From assembly GCF_011189575.1 (NCBI RefSeq), contig NZ_PUJW01000002.1:1-64000 (forward strand): a DNA stretch of 64,000 nt, given 5' to 3'. The translations under genes were made by a program, and so were the position numbers. The notes below the pieces were generated by a model that was not told the DNA's origin, did no database searches, and worked only from the letters and a program-made list of their open reading frames with translations. The DNA is from Photorhabdus cinerea. Lineage in GTDB: Bacteria > Pseudomonadota > Gammaproteobacteria > Enterobacterales > Enterobacteriaceae. This document shows, piece by piece, positions 9,191 to 18,431 of this stretch; within the stretch, counting starts at the first letter, position 1; the number at the start of each line of letters is the position of its first letter.

Positions 9191-9877
9191 ATGAATAACG
9201 GCATCTCAAGTGTGATTATCACAGAAAACGCGGCGATAAGTGATTTAACCGATTACCCTAATCTTAATCCCAAAAATATTGTGACTATATATGGTCTACC
9301 TGGATATAAATTCTATGCTACGACATCTATCGGTGCTTCTATTGTAGATGATAATATTGATGTGGATCAGATCACATTGACGTTAGATGAGACTGGAGCA
9401 GGACATTTTTATGTTCGTTCTCCGTTTGAACATAAAAATATTGAAAATAGCGAAGAGTTTTCGGCTTTTGTGATGATTTCCCCACAAGAGGATATGAATA
9501 AGGTAATATCTTTCCCGCTTATTTTTGGTAATTATCGTCAGTCTGATGAAGCGATAGTATTTACCGCCTATAATTATACTACAGGTGCTCCGGCAGATGG
9601 GAAGACGCCTTGCTCGATATATCTTTTTATTGATCGCGAAAATAATGATGATATTAACCAAATCCGTATAAGAGTGAATAATAATGCAGTCATTGAGGGT
9701 TATAATAAAGACTGGGCAGATATTCCATTAAAGGAGGATGGTAGTGCGACAGTGAATGTGACTAGCAACACAGCAGGTAAAGTTAATGTTTGGCTAACAG
9801 CACCTGATTCAGATTCAGGGGATACAGTCAATTTTATTTTATCGTTTAGACCGATTCCAATGGAGGGTGAAATATGA
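9191..9877 (+). CDS. Unknown beta-rich protein, homologous to the C-terminal half of the next gene
   Basis: A 228-residue protein. The ATG at 9191 is preferred over an upstream in-frame ATG at 9149 because the relic at 5604 keeps the same MNN start context. It has the motif series YP.L.PKN(I/L)V.(I/V)YG.PG, then SA-rich strands, and APADGKTPCSIYLFIDR. The same series is found at residues ~250-441 of the downstream protein (EYPRIKPKNLVAVYGPPG and VPADGMSVCSGYVIVDR), so one gene is a stand-alone version of the other's C-terminal domain. Its stop overlaps the next start (ATGA), which implies translational coupling. No signal peptide and no named family recognised. Confidence 0.7.
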   Translation: MNNGISSVIITENAAISDLTDYPNLNPKNIVTIYGLPGYKFYATTSIGASIVDDNIDVDQITLTLDETGAGHFYVRSPFEHKNIENSEEFSAFVMISPQEDMNKVISFPLIFGNYRQSDEAIVFTAYNYTTGAPADGKTPCSIYLFIDRENNDDINQIRIRVNNNAVIEGYNKDWADIPLKEDGSATVNVTSNTAGKVNVWLTAPDSDSGDTVNFILSFRPIPMEGEI

Positions 9878-11199
9878 TTACCAATCACGAAAATATATTT
9901 ATTCCTTTATCGTCGCCAGAATTGCCGCAAGCAGATAATGATGGTTTGATTGATGTTTCTGTTCAACAGAACCAAGATTTAATTATCAAAGTACCTTATC
10001 ATAAGAAGATAAAAATCTGGGATGTGATAGTGGTAAATGTTGGGGGGATTTTTTCTCACCCCTATTATGTTCAGAATATTAATCTTGATTTTTTTACTGT
10101 AATTATGCCGTTCTCTGAAATACCAGATGGTTGCTATAATGTGACTTATACATCAGCGGATGATTTCGAGAATGAAAATTTCTCTAAACCGACTGTTATT
10201 AAAGTTATTAATTCTCCATCAATAAAATTATTACCATCGATTTATCCAGATGCAACATCTAGCGTTATTCACTATTCGTCTCTTGTACAACATCATGGAT
10301 TAAATGTGCATATTAGTTATAAGCAGATGCAGAAAGGCGACAGCGTCATATTCCACTGGCAAGGATATAACTTCAACTATGAGCCAATTGCGAGGGCGGC
10401 CTGGGATGCACAACCAATAACGGTCAGTGATGAAGATGTTAAGCAGGGTTATGTTTCTTTAGTGGTGCCGGCGGAAAATGTTCTTTGTTTGGGGCAGGAA
10501 GGAGTGGGAACCGGGTATTATGAGGTTGGTAATGCTATTTCTGCTCCAGGTTCAGTGATATTGTCGCTAATGGATATGTCGTCTGTCATGATATCAATTA
10601 GTGAAGGTGCGCCGATGGTATCTAATGAATATCCCAGAATAAAGCCGAAAAATTTGGTTGCGGTTTATGGGCCACCAGGAAAGCGGTTATCGGCTAGTGT
10701 TGAGTCGGGCAATATTGTTGAAGGGGATGATACAAAATATCAATTTGCCCCCAATAGTTTCGGTCTGGCTTATTTCCATTTGCAATCTGAGGAAACGGGT
10801 AGTTTTCGCTGTACTGTTTCTGCGGAGGATGGGACTGTAACACCGGGTGTAGGTCAGGCGATATTTAGTGAGTGGAGAGATGGAGGAGATATTATTAAAG
10901 CTTATGCATTTACCTCTGAAGTACCTGCTGATGGTATGAGTGTTTGTAGTGGTTATGTTATTGTGGACCGTACTATTTATTCCGGTAAAAGATTACTTGT
11001 TCGTACTGATGGCTCCTCGATAATTTCAGGTTTTGGTGATAACGAGAGAGAGTTGCAGGTTGCAATTAGTCAGGATGGTTGTACAACTTTCCATATAACT
11101 AATACCAAAGCAGAAAAAAATAATGTGATAATAAGTTTACCCGATACTGATAAGTCGATTCAATTTTCTATTAATTTTAAATATTTTCCTTCTATTTAG
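9874..11199 (+). CDS. Two-module Ig-like protein of unknown function
   Basis: A 441-residue protein starting inside the stop of the preceding gene (4-bp ATGA overlap, with GGAGG a few bases before it). Residues ~20-240 hold two modules like those of the ~500-aa paralogues: a VPYHKKIKIWDVIVV...SEIPDGCYNVTYTSAD block and a QKGDSVIFHWQGY...TVSDEDVKQGYVSLVVP block. Residues ~250-441 are homologous to the preceding protein. It therefore bridges the two local families. There is no signal peptide or membrane segment. Export, if any, would need another route; the function is unknown. Confidence 0.7.
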   Translation: MITNHENIFIPLSSPELPQADNDGLIDVSVQQNQDLIIKVPYHKKIKIWDVIVVNVGGIFSHPYYVQNINLDFFTVIMPFSEIPDGCYNVTYTSADDFENENFSKPTVIKVINSPSIKLLPSIYPDATSSVIHYSSLVQHHGLNVHISYKQMQKGDSVIFHWQGYNFNYEPIARAAWDAQPITVSDEDVKQGYVSLVVPAENVLCLGQEGVGTGYYEVGNAISAPGSVILSLMDMSSVMISISEGAPMVSNEYPRIKPKNLVAVYGPPGKRLSASVESGNIVEGDDTKYQFAPNSFGLAYFHLQSEETGSFRCTVSAEDGTVTPGVGQAIFSEWRDGGDIIKAYAFTSEVPADGMSVCSGYVIVDRTIYSGKRLLVRTDGSSIISGFGDNERELQVAISQDGCTTFHITNTKAEKNNVIISLPDTDKSIQFSINFKYFPSI

Positions 11200-11304
11200 T
11201 GTAAGGAATATTGTTATTATCAAGTTGAAATCATTTTATTTTTAACTTTAAATCGATGATAACATATATAAATATACATAATAGTGATAAATTAGGAGAA
11301 TGAA

Positions 11305-12273
11305 ATGAATGATGAACAAGCACCAAAAGATGCTAAAACATTAAGTTGGGTATCAAGTAAAAAAATGGAAACTGCGGATAAGCCTATACATATTGGTATA
11401 AACGTAATTCAAGATGGTTATTTATTGCATGGGATGAATGTAATTTTAACATTAGATAATGAATCTATGGTATTTAAAGAAAATAATGAGCGTAAAATTA
11501 CAAAAAATACAGGAGTAATGGGTGAAGCATCAGTTGAAATTATCTCTGTTGGTTCAACTCCGTGTCAAGGAAATGTAGATGCCTATTTGGACGGTGATAC
11601 TCAAATAAAAGCCTCTCCTCTCCAGATAGAGTTTACTGCTGTCCCTCAATGTGTGGCAGGTATTAATCTTGACCGAGAAAAAAATAATGTATGGGCTAAT
11701 AGTACCGATGAGAATAGCGTAGTTGCAACTGTGTATGATCAGTTTGGTAAAGGAATTAAAGACCAAGAAATAATCTTTCATGTAGATAGTGGGGCAACGG
11801 TATTTCCATCGTCGGGTATAACAGATAAAGATGGTAAAATAACGGTTTCAATACAATCTGATAGCGATGGCAAGGTGATACTAATAGCACGAGTGGGAGA
11901 TATTATAAAGGGTATAGCTGTGAGTTTCACATATAATCCATATCGGTTAAAGATCACAAAATCTCCGTCTGGGTTGTCTTCATTTTCGAGCGGTATTATA
12001 ACTGGATATTTATATAAGAATGGTATAGGTGAACCTAATGTAACCATGGCAGTATCTACGGGATCTTATCTGTCAGTGAGTGATAAAGACAAAAATATGA
12101 CTACCGATAAAAATGGATATTTTAGCTTTAGTGTTTATTCTACTTATACTCAAGGGTATTCGCCTCATCGTCATGTTCCTCCTATGAGTAAATTTTCATC
12201 TGTTGGTATAAGTTGTATAGATGGACTGATATATTATCAAACGTGGATAACGTTAACCCCAGGGCTATGTTAG
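11305..12273 (+). CDS. Big-1-like Ig protein without visible export signal
   Basis: A 322-residue protein with a good AGGAG site seven bases before the ATG. Residues ~110-215 fit a Big-1 fold: an NNVWANSTDENSVVATVYDQ strand, G.GIKDQEI.F.V, SSG.T...GK.TVSI.S...G. It is preceded by a similar but more divergent module (residues ~25-105), and the C-terminal ~100 residues look like a third beta domain with NGIGEPNVTMAVSTG and TDKNGYFSF motifs. It has only five cysteines and no N-terminal hydrophobic segment. It closes the cluster that begins with the Big-1 adhesin and may share its ligand or assembly role; this is inferred. Confidence 0.7.
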   Translation: MNDEQAPKDAKTLSWVSSKKMETADKPIHIGINVIQDGYLLHGMNVILTLDNESMVFKENNERKITKNTGVMGEASVEIISVGSTPCQGNVDAYLDGDTQIKASPLQIEFTAVPQCVAGINLDREKNNVWANSTDENSVVATVYDQFGKGIKDQEIIFHVDSGATVFPSSGITDKDGKITVSIQSDSDGKVILIARVGDIIKGIAVSFTYNPYRLKITKSPSGLSSFSSGIITGYLYKNGIGEPNVTMAVSTGSYLSVSDKDKNMTTDKNGYFSFSVYSTYTQGYSPHRHVPPMSKFSSVGISCIDGLIYYQTWITLTPGLC

Positions 12274-12875
12274 TTAGTAATAGTAGGCTCTGGATATTTG
12301 GGGGGATGCTGATTGCATGATTACTTATTGGAAAATTGGAGAAATCCCCTATTTTTAGCCGTTATCATACAGTTTGAAAATAAGACGATTTTTATTATCT
12401 CGATAAGAAGCACTAATTGAAAATATATAACCTGGATGGAATTTCACAACTATCATTGTTATACATCAATATTTAGTTAAAAACCTAAACTTCTCTTTAA
12501 CTGAAGTTCAGGCCACCTAACTCATTATTTTTTCATGTTATTTCTTATAATGATTAGGGTGTGGTTATTAAATCTCCTTTAGTTGTGATCGTACCCGCAA
12601 TGACCTTTTACCAAATAGGGCTATACTATCTATAGCCTATGGATTTCAAGATGCTTCTCGACGGCAAGGGCGCGAATCCCCGGGAGCATAGATAACTCTG
12701 TGACCGGGGTGAGTGAATGCAGCCAACAAAGCAGCAGCATAGCCATAGATGGTCACGTCACGTATAGCTGTAGATAGTCACTGCCTCAATTACGCCTACT
12801 GGTATAGGTTTTTAGTAAGCATTAACTTTGGAGTTTTTGGTTCTTAGTGTTCGCGAAAAGAGTTGGAGGTAAGGT
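12274..12875. other. Non-coding gap with a dispersed-repeat-like element
   Basis: No gene is visible. The first ~360 bp are AT-rich. From about 12636 to 12800 the base composition changes sharply to a GC-rich block (see the repeat entry). The ychH ribosome-binding site lies at the end. Confidence 0.5.
12636..12800. repeat. Candidate short intergenic repeat (MITE-like)
   Basis: The left end, read on the minus strand, is GCATCTTGAAATCCATAGGC. This resembles GGCAACTTGAAAGATAACGG at 44721 and GCAATTTGAAATCTATTGGA at 48122. The internal part GTGCAGCCAACAAAG... at 44706 also has a counterpart here (12718-12731). I remember blocks of this kind as common between Photorhabdus and Xenorhabdus genes, but the family name and exact ends are not established here. 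Confidence 0.5.
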
Positions 12876-13151
12876 ATGAAACGTCAAAGTGCCTTCATAG
12901 TGGGTAATGTATTAATGGGCATCGGTATGTTCACTATAGTTAGCAGTCTGGTTTATACATTACTGCCCCACATTTTCAGTCTTGGCTGGCCTGAGTTTTT
13001 ATCTGAAGCAGCGCTATTGGGTGTCTTTATTGGCGCTCTTGTTTGGCTGGCTGGCGCCGGTGTTGGAGGTCGGGAAGGTATAGCAGATCGTTACTGGTGG
13101 TTGAGAAATTACGATGAGCGCTATCGTCGAAATGATCATCGGTATCCATAA
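12876..13151 (+). CDS. ychH: YchH family (DUF2583) small inner-membrane protein
   Basis: A 91-residue protein with two hydrophobic segments (about residues 8-30 and 45-64) and the family signature GNVLMGIG near the start, then F.GALVWLAGA.VGGRE and DRYWWLRNYDERYRR at the C-terminus. In E. coli ychH encodes a stress-induced membrane protein in the pth-prs neighbourhood, and here it also lies beside prs. GGAGG lies just upstream of the start. The molecular function is not known. Confidence 0.9.
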   Translation: MKRQSAFIVGNVLMGIGMFTIVSSLVYTLLPHIFSLGWPEFLSEAALLGVFIGALVWLAGAGVGGREGIADRYWWLRNYDERYRRNDHRYP

Positions 13152-13217
13152 TAATAAATATGTTTAGTCACAGCTTGTGTTAAATGGAGCTATATTATTA
13201 TGACTCCAGGTAAACAG

Positions 13218-13252
13218 AAAACCCGTTGAGGCTTTTATACAACGGGTTTTTT
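13218..13252. terminator. Terminator between ychH and prs
   Basis: Stem AAACCCGTTG / CAACGGGTTT with an 11-base loop, followed by a T-run on the plus strand and preceded by AAAA. It lies between the convergent ychH and prs genes and can serve both. Confidence 0.85.
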
Positions 13253-13275
13253 CTTAATAAACGATGCTATAAAAC

Positions 13276-14223
13276 TTAGTGTTCAAACATCGCAGAGATT
13301 GACTCTTCATTGCTGATACGGCGGATCGCTTCAGCTAACATACCTGACAAAGTCAGAGTACGAACTTTATTTAAAGCCTTGATCTCAGCAGACAGCGGAA
13401 TGGTGTCACAGACAACCACTTCATCAATAACGGAGTTTTTGATGTTGTCCACCGCGTTGCCGGAGAAAATGGGGTGAGTTGCGTAAGCAAATACACGTTT
13501 GGCTCCACGCTCTTTCAGTGCTTCGGCTGCTTTGCATAATGTGCCGCCGGTATCGATCATGTCATCGACCAATACGCAGTCGCGGCCAGCGACATCACCA
13601 ATAATGTGCATCACCTGAGAAACGTTAGCGCGTGGGCGGCGTTTATCGATGATAGCCATATCCGTATCGTTCAGTAGCTTAGCGATGGCACGAGCGCGGA
13701 CAACCCCGCCAATATCCGGGGAAACAACGATAGGGTTTTCCAGCTCTTTTTGTAACATATCTTCCAGCAGAATTGGGCTGCCAAATACGTTATCAACCGG
13801 AACATCAAAGAAACCTTGAATCTGTTCAGCATGCAGATCAACTGTCAGCACGCGGTCTACGCCGACACTGGACAGGAAGTCTGCAACCACTTTGGCGGTA
13901 ATCGGCACACGGGCTGAACGGACACGGCGGTCCTGACGGGCATAACCGAAGTAAGGGATTACTGCGGTAATACGTCCTGCGGAAGCGCGACGCAGTGCAT
14001 CAACCATAACGACTAATTCCATCAGGTTGTCGTTAGTCGGTGCACAAGTGGACTGGATGATGAATATATCACCACCGCGCACATTTTCGTTAATTTGCAC
14101 ACTGACTTCACCGTCGCTGAAACGGCCGACAGCAGCATCTCCGAGGTTAGTGTACAGGCGGTTGGCAACACGTTGTGCTAGTTCCGGGATAGCGTTACCA
14201 GCAAAAAGCTTCATATCGGGCAC
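13276..14223 (-). CDS. prs: Ribose-phosphate pyrophosphokinase
   Basis: Makes PRPP from ribose 5-phosphate and ATP for purine, pyrimidine, His, Trp and NAD synthesis, in the cytoplasm. The protein is 315 residues, the same as in E. coli, when started at the GTG at 14223 (VPDMKLFAGNA); GAGG lies eight bases before it. An upstream ATG at 14280 would add 19 residues not found in the family. The ATP-binding flexible loop region (YARQDRRVRSARVPITAK) and the PRPP-binding loop (VLVDDMIDTGGTLCKAA) are intact. It is the last gene of the lolB-ispE-prs operon. Confidence 0.98.
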   Translation of the reverse strand: MPDMKLFAGNAIPELAQRVANRLYTNLGDAAVGRFSDGEVSVQINENVRGGDIFIIQSTCAPTNDNLMELVVMVDALRRASAGRITAVIPYFGYARQDRRVRSARVPITAKVVADFLSSVGVDRVLTVDLHAEQIQGFFDVPVDNVFGSPILLEDMLQKELENPIVVSPDIGGVVRARAIAKLLNDTDMAIIDKRRPRANVSQVMHIIGDVAGRDCVLVDDMIDTGGTLCKAAEALKERGAKRVFAYATHPIFSGNAVDNIKNSVIDEVVVCDTIPLSAEIKALNKVRTLTLSGMLAEAIRRISNEESISAMFEH

Positions 14224-14287
14224 GAGAAAGACCTCAGGCTTGCGTCCAGAGAGATATTGTTGACCAATACTAAATAACAATATTTAT

Positions 14288-15163
14288 TCATTGGTTCAAT
14301 AACACGGGTATCCCAGAGCGGAAATTGTGCAAAGGTGAATTGTTTACGCCACGCGCAACAAAACCATGCAACCACTCAGGGGCTTTATTTAACACCTTAC
14401 GGGCCGATGCTTCTGATTCGAATTCACCGAATATACATGCACCGGTTCCGGTCAGGCGCGACGGCGCGTATTCTAGCAGCCATGAAAGAAGCTGTTCAAC
14501 CTCACGAAAACGTTTTCTTACAAGAGGCTCACAATCATTTGCGTACGGAGCCTTTAATAACGCGGCCAGAGAGCGAATTGGTGTATCACGTTTTAATTCT
14601 GGATCTGTGAAGATGCGCAGGGTTGAGATTTCAATACCAGGGTGAGCAACCAGATACCATTTTTCGTCTGGTTCTGCTATTTGCAGGATTTCACCAATAC
14701 CTTCTGCAAACGCCGCGTGACCCTTGATAAAGACGGGGACGTCAGCACCAAGACTCACGCCAAGGGTTGCCAGTGTTTCGTCTGTGAAGCCCGTTTGCCA
14801 GTGATAATTCAGTGCGATAAGCACAGTAGCGGCATTAGATGAACCACCACCTAATCCACCGCCCATTGGCAGACGCTTATTGATGCTGATATCAGCGCCT
14901 TGATGAGCAATGCCAGTGCCATGTTGGTGGCTGTAGGATTGCAATAGACGTGCTGCGCGAATGATCAGGTTGTTATCGTGTTCTACACCGTCTACTGGTG
15001 TCAGTAAACGAATTTCATTATCTTGGCGTGGGCTAATTGTAATTTCGTCGCCATAATCAAGAAACTGAAATAGCGTTTGCAATTGGTGGTAGCCATTAGC
15101 GCGACGACCGGTGATATAGAGAAATAGGTTAAGTTTTGCCGGTGAAGGCCAGGTTAAAGTCAT
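14288..15163 (-). CDS. ispE: 4-diphosphocytidyl-2-C-methyl-D-erythritol kinase
   Basis: Phosphorylates CDP-methylerythritol in the MEP isoprenoid pathway. A 291-residue GHMP kinase with the LNLFLYITGRRANGYH start, the ATP-binding GGGLGGGSSNAATVL motif, and a C-terminal GTGACIFGEFESE strand. It is slightly longer than the 283-residue E. coli protein. Its start ATG shares one base with the lolB stop (TAATG), so the two are coupled, and prs follows after ~64 bp. Confidence 0.97.
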   Translation of the reverse strand: MTLTWPSPAKLNLFLYITGRRANGYHQLQTLFQFLDYGDEITISPRQDNEIRLLTPVDGVEHDNNLIIRAARLLQSYSHQHGTGIAHQGADISINKRLPMGGGLGGGSSNAATVLIALNYHWQTGFTDETLATLGVSLGADVPVFIKGHAAFAEGIGEILQIAEPDEKWYLVAHPGIEISTLRIFTDPELKRDTPIRSLAALLKAPYANDCEPLVRKRFREVEQLLSWLLEYAPSRLTGTGACIFGEFESEASARKVLNKAPEWLHGFVARGVNNSPLHNFRSGIPVLLNQ

Positions 15164-15804
15164 TATTTTGTGGTCCAGTTATCCATTTTTAGTTTAATGC
15201 GGCGATCGCCCTGAGTCAGCTCAAGACGGTTAGGAAGGGCGGGGATCGTTGAGGTATCGTAGGATTGATAATTAACTAACCATGTTGCACCATTGTGTCG
15301 ATAACTGACAGTTTTCAATAAATAGCCAGAATCAAGTTTAAAGTCTTTTGCTTCACCGGGCAGACCGGTTATCCAATGTCGCAGATTATCCAGTGGAATA
15401 TGCATATCGGTGAGTTGATAAATTATCTCCTCAGGATTATCACTGAAATATTTTTTGCCTTGGTTATCTGTTAACTGAGTCATACCGGGTTGAACGACTA
15501 GTTCTAATTCAGTACTGCCCAGGGGATTAGTCAGCAATAAACGGTAGCGTTCTGGGTTATATTGATGCCAGAAAAAACGCGCATAAACTTTTTTCTCATT
15601 AGTCAGATAAGCAAAAGATCCACGGGTTTGATATTGATTCAATTGCTGTAATTGTTGTGCGCGTGCTTGCCACTGAGGAGAATCAGTGGACCCGGTTCCT
15701 ACCGGCTGTATTGTTAATGTACAAGCGGTTAGTAGCACACAAGAGAGTGGCAGTAGGCGGAGTGGTAGTAGGCAGAAGAGTGATAATTTTTTCATTGGCT
15801 TCAT
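15163..15804 (-). CDS. lolB: Outer-membrane lipoprotein receptor LolB
   Basis: Receives lipoproteins from the periplasmic carrier LolA and inserts them in the outer membrane. A 213-residue protein with a signal peptide ending in the lipobox LLTAC (mature Cys about residue 28), and family motifs RGSFAYLT, RFFWHQYNPERYRLLLTNPLGSTELEL and a GLPG turn. An internal Met at residue 4 could be the start. It is the first gene of the lolB-ispE-prs group and diverges from hemA over a 250-bp gap. Confidence 0.95.
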   Translation of the reverse strand: MKPMKKLSLFCLLPLRLLPLSCVLLTACTLTIQPVGTGSTDSPQWQARAQQLQQLNQYQTRGSFAYLTNEKKVYARFFWHQYNPERYRLLLTNPLGSTELELVVQPGMTQLTDNQGKKYFSDNPEEIIYQLTDMHIPLDNLRHWITGLPGEAKDFKLDSGYLLKTVSYRHNGATWLVNYQSYDTSTIPALPNRLELTQGDRRIKLKMDNWTTK

Positions 15805-16054
15805 CGATAATCTCTGTTTAACAGCATGAAAATTTTTACATTACTTAATAATGAAGAATAAAGTATTAATCCAGTTAAATTTCGAAAAAATATTCTGAAT
15901 AATGATATCAGACGTTGCTGATTGTCTTTTATTGGTCTGGCGTATCAAGTAGAATGCACAGCTTAAGAAGAGTCCTTATTAAGGGTGATGATTTCATCAA
16001 ATAAAACATTTTTACGATGAATTGTCTCTCTGCTGATAACTCAATGCAGTTCAT

Positions 16055-17317
16055 ATGACTTTGTTAGCACTTGGTATCAACCACAAAACTGCGCCTGTAT
16101 CTCTGCGTGAACGGGTGACTTTTTCCCCTGACGCGATTGGGGAGGCACTTGATAACCTTCTCCAGCAGCCGCTGGTGAGGGGAGGCGTTGTGCTATCAAC
16201 CTGTAACCGTACAGAACTTTACCTCAGTGTAGAGCAGCAGGATAATCTGTATGAACAGTTAATCAACTGGTTATGTGAATACCATCAGCTTAATCCCAGA
16301 GATTTGAAATCCAGTGTTTACTGGCATCACGATAATGAAGCGGTTAGCCACTTGATGAGAGTGGCGAGTGGGCTGGATTCATTGGTACTTGGGGAACCTC
16401 AGATTCTTGGACAAGTGAAGAAAGCATTTGCGGAGTCGCAGCACAGCCAATCCTTATCAAGCGAGTTGGAGCGATTGTTTCAGAAATCATTTTCTGTTGC
16501 CAAGCGCGTCAGAACTGAAACTGAGATTGGCTCAAATGCGGTTTCAGTTGCTTTTGCGGCTTGTACCCTGGCACGGCAGATTTTTGAATCACTTTCTGAG
16601 CTGAATATTTTGCTGGTAGGTGCAGGTGAAACCATTGAGCTGGCAGCCCGCCACCTGAAAGAGCATCGAGTGCACCATATGATGATCGCTAACAGGACGA
16701 AAGAAAAGGCGCAGATATTGGCTAATGAAGTTCAGGCTGAAGTGATTACTTTGCCTGAAATTGATACACGCTTAGCTGAAGCTGATATTGTTATCAGTTC
16801 AACCGCTAGCCCTTTACCCATCATTGGGAAAGGCATGGTTGAACGTGCATTAAAGTTACGTCGTAATCAACCGATGTTGCTGATTGACATTGCAGTTCCC
16901 CGTGATATAGAGCCTGATGTGGAAAAACTGAATAATGTCTATCTCTACAGTGTTGACGACTTACAAGCAATTATTCAGCAGAATCTTGCACAGCGTAAAG
17001 CAGCGGCTATCCAGGCTGAATATATTGTTCAGCAAGAAAGCGGTTATTTTATGGACTGGTTACGTTCACAAGGAGCGGTAAACTCAATCCGTGAATATCG
17101 TAATCAGGCAGAGCGGGTGCGGGCTGAAATGACAGCTAAGGCGTTGTCTGCTATCAATCAGGGGGCTGATATCGAACAGGTAATAAATCAGTTGACCCAT
17201 CAATTGACGAACCGCTTGATGCATGCTCCTACCAAATCACTCCAACAGGCTGCCAGTGATGGTGACCTGGAGCGTCTTAATTTATTACGTGACAGCCTTG
17301 GGCTGGAACAGAATTAA
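16055..17317 (+). CDS. hemA: Glutamyl-tRNA reductase
   Basis: Reduces glutamyl-tRNA to glutamate-1-semialdehyde, the first committed step of tetrapyrrole synthesis. A 420-residue protein with the N-terminal GINHKTAPVSLRERV motif, the catalytic Cys in STCNRTELY, the GEPQILGQVK motif, a NADPH-binding VGAGETIELAARHL segment, and the C-terminal dimerisation helix. The ribosome-binding site is weak, as in other enterobacteria. It heads the hemA-prfA-prmC-sirB1-kdsA group. The E. coli neighbour sirB2 is absent. Confidence 0.98.
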   Translation: MTLLALGINHKTAPVSLRERVTFSPDAIGEALDNLLQQPLVRGGVVLSTCNRTELYLSVEQQDNLYEQLINWLCEYHQLNPRDLKSSVYWHHDNEAVSHLMRVASGLDSLVLGEPQILGQVKKAFAESQHSQSLSSELERLFQKSFSVAKRVRTETEIGSNAVSVAFAACTLARQIFESLSELNILLVGAGETIELAARHLKEHRVHHMMIANRTKEKAQILANEVQAEVITLPEIDTRLAEADIVISSTASPLPIIGKGMVERALKLRRNQPMLLIDIAVPRDIEPDVEKLNNVYLYSVDDLQAIIQQNLAQRKAAAIQAEYIVQQESGYFMDWLRSQGAVNSIREYRNQAERVRAEMTAKALSAINQGADIEQVINQLTHQLTNRLMHAPTKSLQQAASDGDLERLNLLRDSLGLEQN

Positions 17318-17348
17318 CCATATCTCTGAATAGGGTCTGAAACCACGA

Positions 17349-18431
17349 ATGAAGCCTTCTATTGTTGCTAAATTGGAAGCATTACAAGAACGTCACGAAG
17401 AAGTTTTGGCTCATCTCGGTGATGCCGGTGTGATTGCTGATCAAGAACGTTTCCGTGCTTTGTCACGGGAATATGCTCAACTGACTGATGTGACTAATTG
17501 TTTTAAGACTTGGCGTACCGTTCAGGATGATCTTAAAGCAGCTGAAATAATGCTTGATGACCCTGAAATGCGAGAAATGGCACAGGAAGAGATCAAGGAT
17601 GCTAAAGCCCGTAATGAGGAGTTGGAGCAGCAACTGCAACTGCTGCTGTTGCCGAAAGATCCTGATGATGAACGTAACTGTTTTCTTGAGGTTCGTGCTG
17701 GAACCGGTGGTGATGAAGCGGCTATTTTCGCCGGGGATCTGTTTCGTATGTACAGTCGTTATGCGGAATCTCGCCGTTGGAAAATAGAAGTGATGAGCGC
17801 CAATGATGGTGAGCACGGTGGTTACAAAGAAATTATTGCTAAAGTTTCCGGTGAACAGGTTTATGGTCATCTGAAATTTGAATCTGGTGGCCATCGTGTT
17901 CAGCGTGTACCAGAAACCGAATCACAAGGGCGTATTCACACTTCTGCTTGTACTGTTGCTGTTTTGCCGGAGATCCCGGAAGCAGAGTTGCCGGAAATCA
18001 GCTCGGGTGATTTGCGTATTGATACGTTTCGTTCATCTGGTGCGGGTGGACAGCATGTAAACACCACGGATTCAGCAATCCGTATCACGCATATTCCAAC
18101 TGGCATTGTCGTTGAATGTCAGGATGAACGTTCACAGCATAAAAACAAAGCGAAAGCGATGTCTGTATTAGCGGCACGTATTCGCGCCGCGGAAGTTCGT
18201 AAACGTCAGGAAGCAGAAGCTTCTGAGCGCCGTAATTTGCTGGGTTCCGGTGATCGTTCAGATCGCAACCGTACTTATAATTTCCCACAAGGACGGGTGA
18301 CGGATCACCGCATTAACCTAACTTTGTATCGCCTTGATGAAGTGATGGAAGGCAAATTGGATATGCTTATTCAGCCGATTGTTAATGAGTATCAGGCCGA
18401 TCAATTATCAGCTTTGTCAGAGCAGGATTGA
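17349..18431 (+). CDS. prfA: Peptide chain release factor 1
   Basis: Recognises UAA and UAG and triggers peptide release. The 360-residue protein has the catalytic GGQ in RSSGAGGQHVNTTDSA and the C-terminal QGRVTDHRINLTLY region. GGQ glutamine is the substrate of PrmC, encoded directly downstream with a shared base. The gene lies 31 bp after hemA and is probably cotranscribed. Confidence 0.98.
   Translation: MKPSIVAKLEALQERHEEVLAHLGDAGVIADQERFRALSREYAQLTDVTNCFKTWRTVQDDLKAAEIMLDDPEMREMAQEEIKDAKARNEELEQQLQLLLLPKDPDDERNCFLEVRAGTGGDEAAIFAGDLFRMYSRYAESRRWKIEVMSANDGEHGGYKEIIAKVSGEQVYGHLKFESGGHRVQRVPETESQGRIHTSACTVAVLPEIPEAELPEISSGDLRIDTFRSSGAGGQHVNTTDSAIRITHIPTGIVVECQDERSQHKNKAKAMSVLAARIRAAEVRKRQEAEASERRNLLGSGDRSDRNRTYNFPQGRVTDHRINLTLYRLDEVMEGKLDMLIQPIVNEYQADQLSALSEQD

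Noticed and set aside
14224..14280. Upstream start for prs
   Set aside because: The family protein starts at VPDMKLFAG, and a good ribosome-binding site precedes that GTG.
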